NCBI GenBank assembly: GCA_944368925.1
Contig: CALVXG010000006.1
Coordinates: 62,001 to 126,000 of the forward strand
Direction of reading: 5' to 3'
Length of the DNA: 64,000 bases
From: an uncultured Clostridia bacterium
Lineage (GTDB): Bacteria; Bacillota; Clostridia; Christensenellales; Borkfalkiaceae
In this document: in pieces, positions 60,636 through 64,000 of the stretch
Numbering within the stretch: position 1 is the stretch's first letter
Layout of the letters: each line of letters opens with the position of its first letter
Made by a program: the position numbers and the translations under genes
Notes under the pieces: generated by a model
Databases searched by the model: none
Seen by the model: the letters and a program-made list of their open reading frames with translations, nothing else
Told to the model about the DNA's origin: nothing

Positions 60636-62159
60636 TTATGCGTTTCGGATGTAGTTTTGAAGGTTGGTCAGGTCGACGGTATCGGCATGGCTTTCGAAAA
60701 GCTGCAAGAGTTTTTGCGCGATGACTTTGCAGCCGCCTTTTGCGTCGCTCTCGAAATTGACGGGCAGGATAGGTTCGTGCAGGCTCATGCGCACGAGCGC
60801 CCAGCCTTCGCCCTGTCCCTTGCCGAAGTTGATGCGCACGCCCTCGAAATTGTCGGGCGCAAGTTTGAGTCCCGAAGCGACGGCCTTGTTTTTGAGGTCT
60901 TCGATCGTCTCCGCGCCGAATTGTTTAAAGGCAGGTTTTCCCTTTTCGGTGAACCCGAGCCGCACTTCTGCGGCCTCTTTCGGTTCGGGAAGATCTGCGA
61001 TGAGGTCTGAAATATTTTTGCCCGCTTTTGCTAGTTTTGCAAGGGAAATGAGGATACGTGTCACGAGATATGCGCCGTCGTCGAGGAAATAATTTTCTTT
61101 GAGGGCGGCGTGTCCGCTCGTTTCGATGGCGAGAGGGGAATATTCCCCCGCGTCGTTGAGCTCCTTAGCCTTGTCGATGACGTTTTTGTAGCCGCGCTTG
61201 TAACGGCAATGTTTCCCGCCGTGCGCTTCGATGAATTTTGCGAGTCCGTCGCTGGTGACCGAATCGGTGACGATGGTGCCCGCTTTTTCGGAAAGAAGAA
61301 TGGCGGAAATGAGCGCGATGAGGCGGTTGCGGTTGATCTCTTCGCCGCTCTTATCGACCGCGCCCGCGCGGTCGACGTCGGTATCGAAGATGATCCCGAA
61401 ATCGGCGCCCGTCTCTTTGACCCTGTCGGAAATGCTCTTCATGGCCGCCTTGTTTTCGGGGTTCGGGATATGGTTGGGGAAACGCCCGTCGGGATCCAAG
61501 AACTGGCTCCCTTCGGTGTCGGCGCCGAGCGGTTTGAGTACTTTCTCCACATAGAATCCGCCCGCTCCGTTGCCTGCGTCCACGATGATCTTTTTCCCCG
61601 CAAGGGGTTTCTCTTCGCCCGTCTTTTTGCGTACAAATCTGACGAGATTTTCGCTGTAACGGTCGATGTACGGCTGATTGCGCACGCTCCCGCGGCTGCC
61701 GCAAAGGGCTTTTCCTTCCGCGGCGAGGGAAAGGATTTCGGAAATGTCCTTGCCTTCCAGTCCCCCCGAGGGTAAAAAGAATTTCAGACCGTTTTTATTG
61801 TAGGACAGGTGGCTTGCCGTGATCATCACGGAAGCGTCCGCACCGATGTCGCTTTCCTGCAAGAGCATGAACATGGACGGCGTGGACGAAAGTCCCGTCA
61901 AAATGACGTCACATCCGCTCTCTGCGACCGCTTCGGAGGCGGCTTTGCAGATCCTGTCGGCGGAAAGGCGCGAATCGTGCCCGATCGCGACGGTCAGTTT
62001 TTCCTTGCCGAGCGATTTTGCGAGGCGGAAACAGAAAGCCTTCATGATCTTTGAAACCGCTTCGTCCGTCAGGTTTATGTGTTCGCCTTCCACGCCTTCG
62101 AGCGCGACCCCGCGCACGTCCGTGCCGCTTTTTAATTGTATCCAGTCAGCCTGATTCAT
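60636..62159 (-). CDS. Phosphohexomutase (phosphomannomutase/phosphoglucomutase), second type
   Basis: A 507-residue alpha-D-phosphohexomutase only distantly like the one at 7263-8687. The phosphoserine is S116 in TASHLSYNKNG (usual TASHNP), metal loop D259-T-D261-V-D263-R, sugar loop ETSGHAALKE, and C-terminal phosphate-binding RMSLHEP. I start at the ATG at 62159, with GGAG nine bases upstream; a longer frame overlaps the promoter. It probably supplies hexose 1-phosphate for wall or surface sugars, being linked to transketolase rather than to a phosphorylase. Confidence 0.9.
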   Translation of the reverse strand: MNQADWIQLKSGTDVRGVALEGVEGEHINLTDEAVSKIMKAFCFRLAKSLGKEKLTVAIGHDSRLSADRICKAASEAVAESGCDVILTGLSSTPSMFMLLQESDIGADASVMITASHLSYNKNGLKFFLPSGGLEGKDISEILSLAAEGKALCGSRGSVRNQPYIDRYSENLVRFVRKKTGEEKPLAGKKIIVDAGNGAGGFYVEKVLKPLGADTEGSQFLDPDGRFPNHIPNPENKAAMKSISDRVKETGADFGIIFDTDVDRAGAVDKSGEEINRNRLIALISAILLSEKAGTIVTDSVTSDGLAKFIEAHGGKHCRYKRGYKNVIDKAKELNDAGEYSPLAIETSGHAALKENYFLDDGAYLVTRILISLAKLAKAGKNISDLIADLPEPKEAAEVRLGFTEKGKPAFKQFGAETIEDLKNKAVASGLKLAPDNFEGVRINFGKGQGEGWALVRMSLHEPILPVNFESDAKGGCKVIAQKLLQLFESHADTVDLTNLQNYIRNA

Positions 62160-62187
62160 AGCAATCTCCGTAAAAGTTCTCTGTGCT

Positions 62188-62216
62188 ATTATACCGCATT
62201 TGCCCGTTCTTTTCAA
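62188..62216 (-). promoter_or_regulatory. Sigma-A promoter for mutase-tkt operon
   Basis: On the minus strand TTGAAA (62216-62211), 17 bases, TATAAT (62193-62188). Confidence 0.85.
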
Positions 62217-62317
62217 GTTTTTTTGGGAAAAATTGTGCGCGATTTGTAAAAAACGGACATACGGCGCGCCGCTTTTTTCGGAAAAGGCAAAAATCAAAGA
62301 ATACTGCGTCGAAAATG

Positions 62318-62347
62318 TTTACAGGGCTGTACATTGTGTGCTATAAT
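62318..62347 (+). promoter_or_regulatory. Sigma-A promoter for DegV gene
   Basis: TTTACA (62318-62323), 18 bases, TATAAT (62342-62347) with extended TGC. Between the divergent promoters (62217-62317) nothing else is recognised. Confidence 0.78.
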
Positions 62348-62390
62348 TTTTACGGGTGAGATGCCCGAAGTAATAAAAAGGAAACGATTT

Positions 62391-63281
62391 ATGTACAAAT
62401 TTATTTTATCCACCGATTCTACCTGCGATCTCTATGCCGATTTCGTGCGCGAGAACGATATAAAGTTTGTCAGTCTGACGTACGTCGTCGAAAAGGACGG
62501 AAAATTTACGGAAGGGCTGGATGCGTTTACCGAGTATTCGCAGTACGTAGATTTTTACCGGCAGCTGCGGGAAGGCGCGTTTTCGCGCACGTCCATGCTC
62601 AATTACGAGAGTCACTACAATCATTTTCTGAAACTTGCGAAGGAAGGCGCGAAAGACGTCGTGCATTTCACGATATCCAGCGGACTTTCGCCGACGGTGA
62701 CGGTGGCGGAAAAAGCGGCGGCGGACATACGCAAAGATTACCCCGATTTTAATCTTTACGCGGTAGATTCGCTTGCGGCGACGATCGGGCAGGGCGCGCT
62801 GGTGCGCGAAGCGCTTCGCCTGCGCAACGAAGGCAAGACGGCGAAAGAAACGTTCGACGCGGTCAATGATCTTCGGTTTCACATACAGTATGCGATCGTG
62901 GCAAACGATCTGTATTATCTGAAAAAGGGCGGAAGGGTTTCCACGGTTGCGGCGGTGGCGGGATCGCTCTTGCAGGTGAAGCCCGTGCTTTCTTTCAATA
63001 ACGAGGGAAAGCTGATCGTGGTGGACAAATGCCGCGGCATGAAAAAGGCGTTTTCGTACGCGCTGGACAAAATGGAAAAATTCAATCCCGTGGAAGAACA
63101 CCGCATGATCTGGATCGTACATACCGACGCGGAGAAAGAAGCGAACGATCTTGCAGCCATGATCGAGGCGCGGTGGAATTTCAAGCCGGACGTGACGATC
63201 ATGGGGCCTGTCATCGGCTCGCACGTGGGGCCGGGCGCGGTCGCCGTGATCTGGCGCACGAAAGAGGTGCGTCAGGACTGA
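62391..63281 (+). CDS. DegV-family fatty-acid-binding protein
   Basis: A 296-residue DegV protein: ILSTDSTCDL at the N-terminus, the Thr/Ser pocket FSRTSMLNYESHYNHF, VHFTISSGLSPT and YLKKGGRVS, then a second domain ending GSHVGPGAV. DegV/FakB proteins hold a fatty acid for phosphorylation by FakA. ATG 62391 follows AAAAGGA; an in-frame ATG 19 codons upstream overlaps the promoter's start region. fakA is not nearby. Confidence 0.94.
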   Translation: MYKFILSTDSTCDLYADFVRENDIKFVSLTYVVEKDGKFTEGLDAFTEYSQYVDFYRQLREGAFSRTSMLNYESHYNHFLKLAKEGAKDVVHFTISSGLSPTVTVAEKAAADIRKDYPDFNLYAVDSLAATIGQGALVREALRLRNEGKTAKETFDAVNDLRFHIQYAIVANDLYYLKKGGRVSTVAAVAGSLLQVKPVLSFNNEGKLIVVDKCRGMKKAFSYALDKMEKFNPVEEHRMIWIVHTDAEKEANDLAAMIEARWNFKPDVTIMGPVIGSHVGPGAVAVIWRTKEVRQD

Positions 63282-63290
63282 CAAACATGA

Positions 63291-64000
<710 letters not shown>

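Overview
This window looks like the chromosome of a Gram-positive, spore-lineage anaerobe of the Clostridia (possibly a gut Christensenellales-type organism; this placement is tentative). The signs are SpoVAD and SpoVAE, a YjzC-like small protein, the antiterminator GlpP, many lipoprotein signal peptides, a membrane-anchored surface protein with InlB-like repeats, oxygen-sensitive Fe-S and flavin proteins, and near-consensus sigma-A promoters. I see no rRNA, tRNA, CRISPR array, prophage, transposase or conjugation gene. The window is mostly ordinary metabolic DNA whose transcription units are closed by hairpins with long perfect stems. One gene is cut at each edge: a solute-binding protein on the left and proS on the right.

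Layout. 1-16.1 kb is a carbohydrate locus: a sugar ABC importer without its ATPase, a GH16 endo-beta-glucanase lipoprotein, a very large beta-helix lipoprotein, a phosphohexomutase, a GH94 phosphorylase, a ROK regulator, a PIG-L deacetylase, a double-SIS sugar isomerase/deaminase and a GH1 beta-glucosidase. 16.1-23.0 kb holds redox and stress genes, each group beside its own regulator: HxlR with two Isf-like flavoproteins, LysR with an acetyltransferase and a hydrolase, and Crp/Fnr with a ferredoxin-like protein and a cupin. 23.2-27.7 kb is one M60-type surface metallopeptidase. 27.8-31.6 kb has lon, engB and a sugar-phosphate transferase. 31.7-36.4 kb is a second amino-sugar locus: AraC, a NahK-like kinase, a CBM9-like protein, and second copies of the PIG-L and SIS genes. 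36.6-38.0 kb is spoVAD-spoVAE. 38.2-41.6 kb is a redox group: NifX-like, Crp/Fnr, thioredoxin, CoA-disulfide reductase with rhodanese. 41.6-45.6 kb is a glycerol-3-phosphate oxidation operon ending in glpP, preceded by tandem promoters and an attenuator hairpin. 45.9-64 kb holds a WYL regulator, gdhA, an M28 peptidase, a cupin/CMD pair, a HAD phosphatase, uppP, a YjzC-like gene, an amino-acid-kinase protein, transketolase, a second phosphohexomutase, DegV and the start of proS.

How the parts fit. In the first locus GH16 would cut a beta-glucan outside, the importer would bring in oligosaccharides, GH94 would phosphorolyse them to glucose 1-phosphate, and the co-transcribed mutase would make glucose 6-phosphate; GH1 would hydrolyse the rest. 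The duplicated PIG-L/SIS pair, one copy beside a kinase resembling N-acetylhexosamine 1-kinase, suggests deacetylation and deamination of amino sugars. That fits with the M60 protein, a family linked to mucin-type glycoproteins.

I found no clear undescribed multi-gene system. The best leads are regulatory or architectural: glpP sitting behind the attenuator it probably controls, a Crp/Fnr-type palindrome at about -41 of the trxA promoter, the paired PIG-L/SIS loci, and the triple beta-helix lipoprotein.
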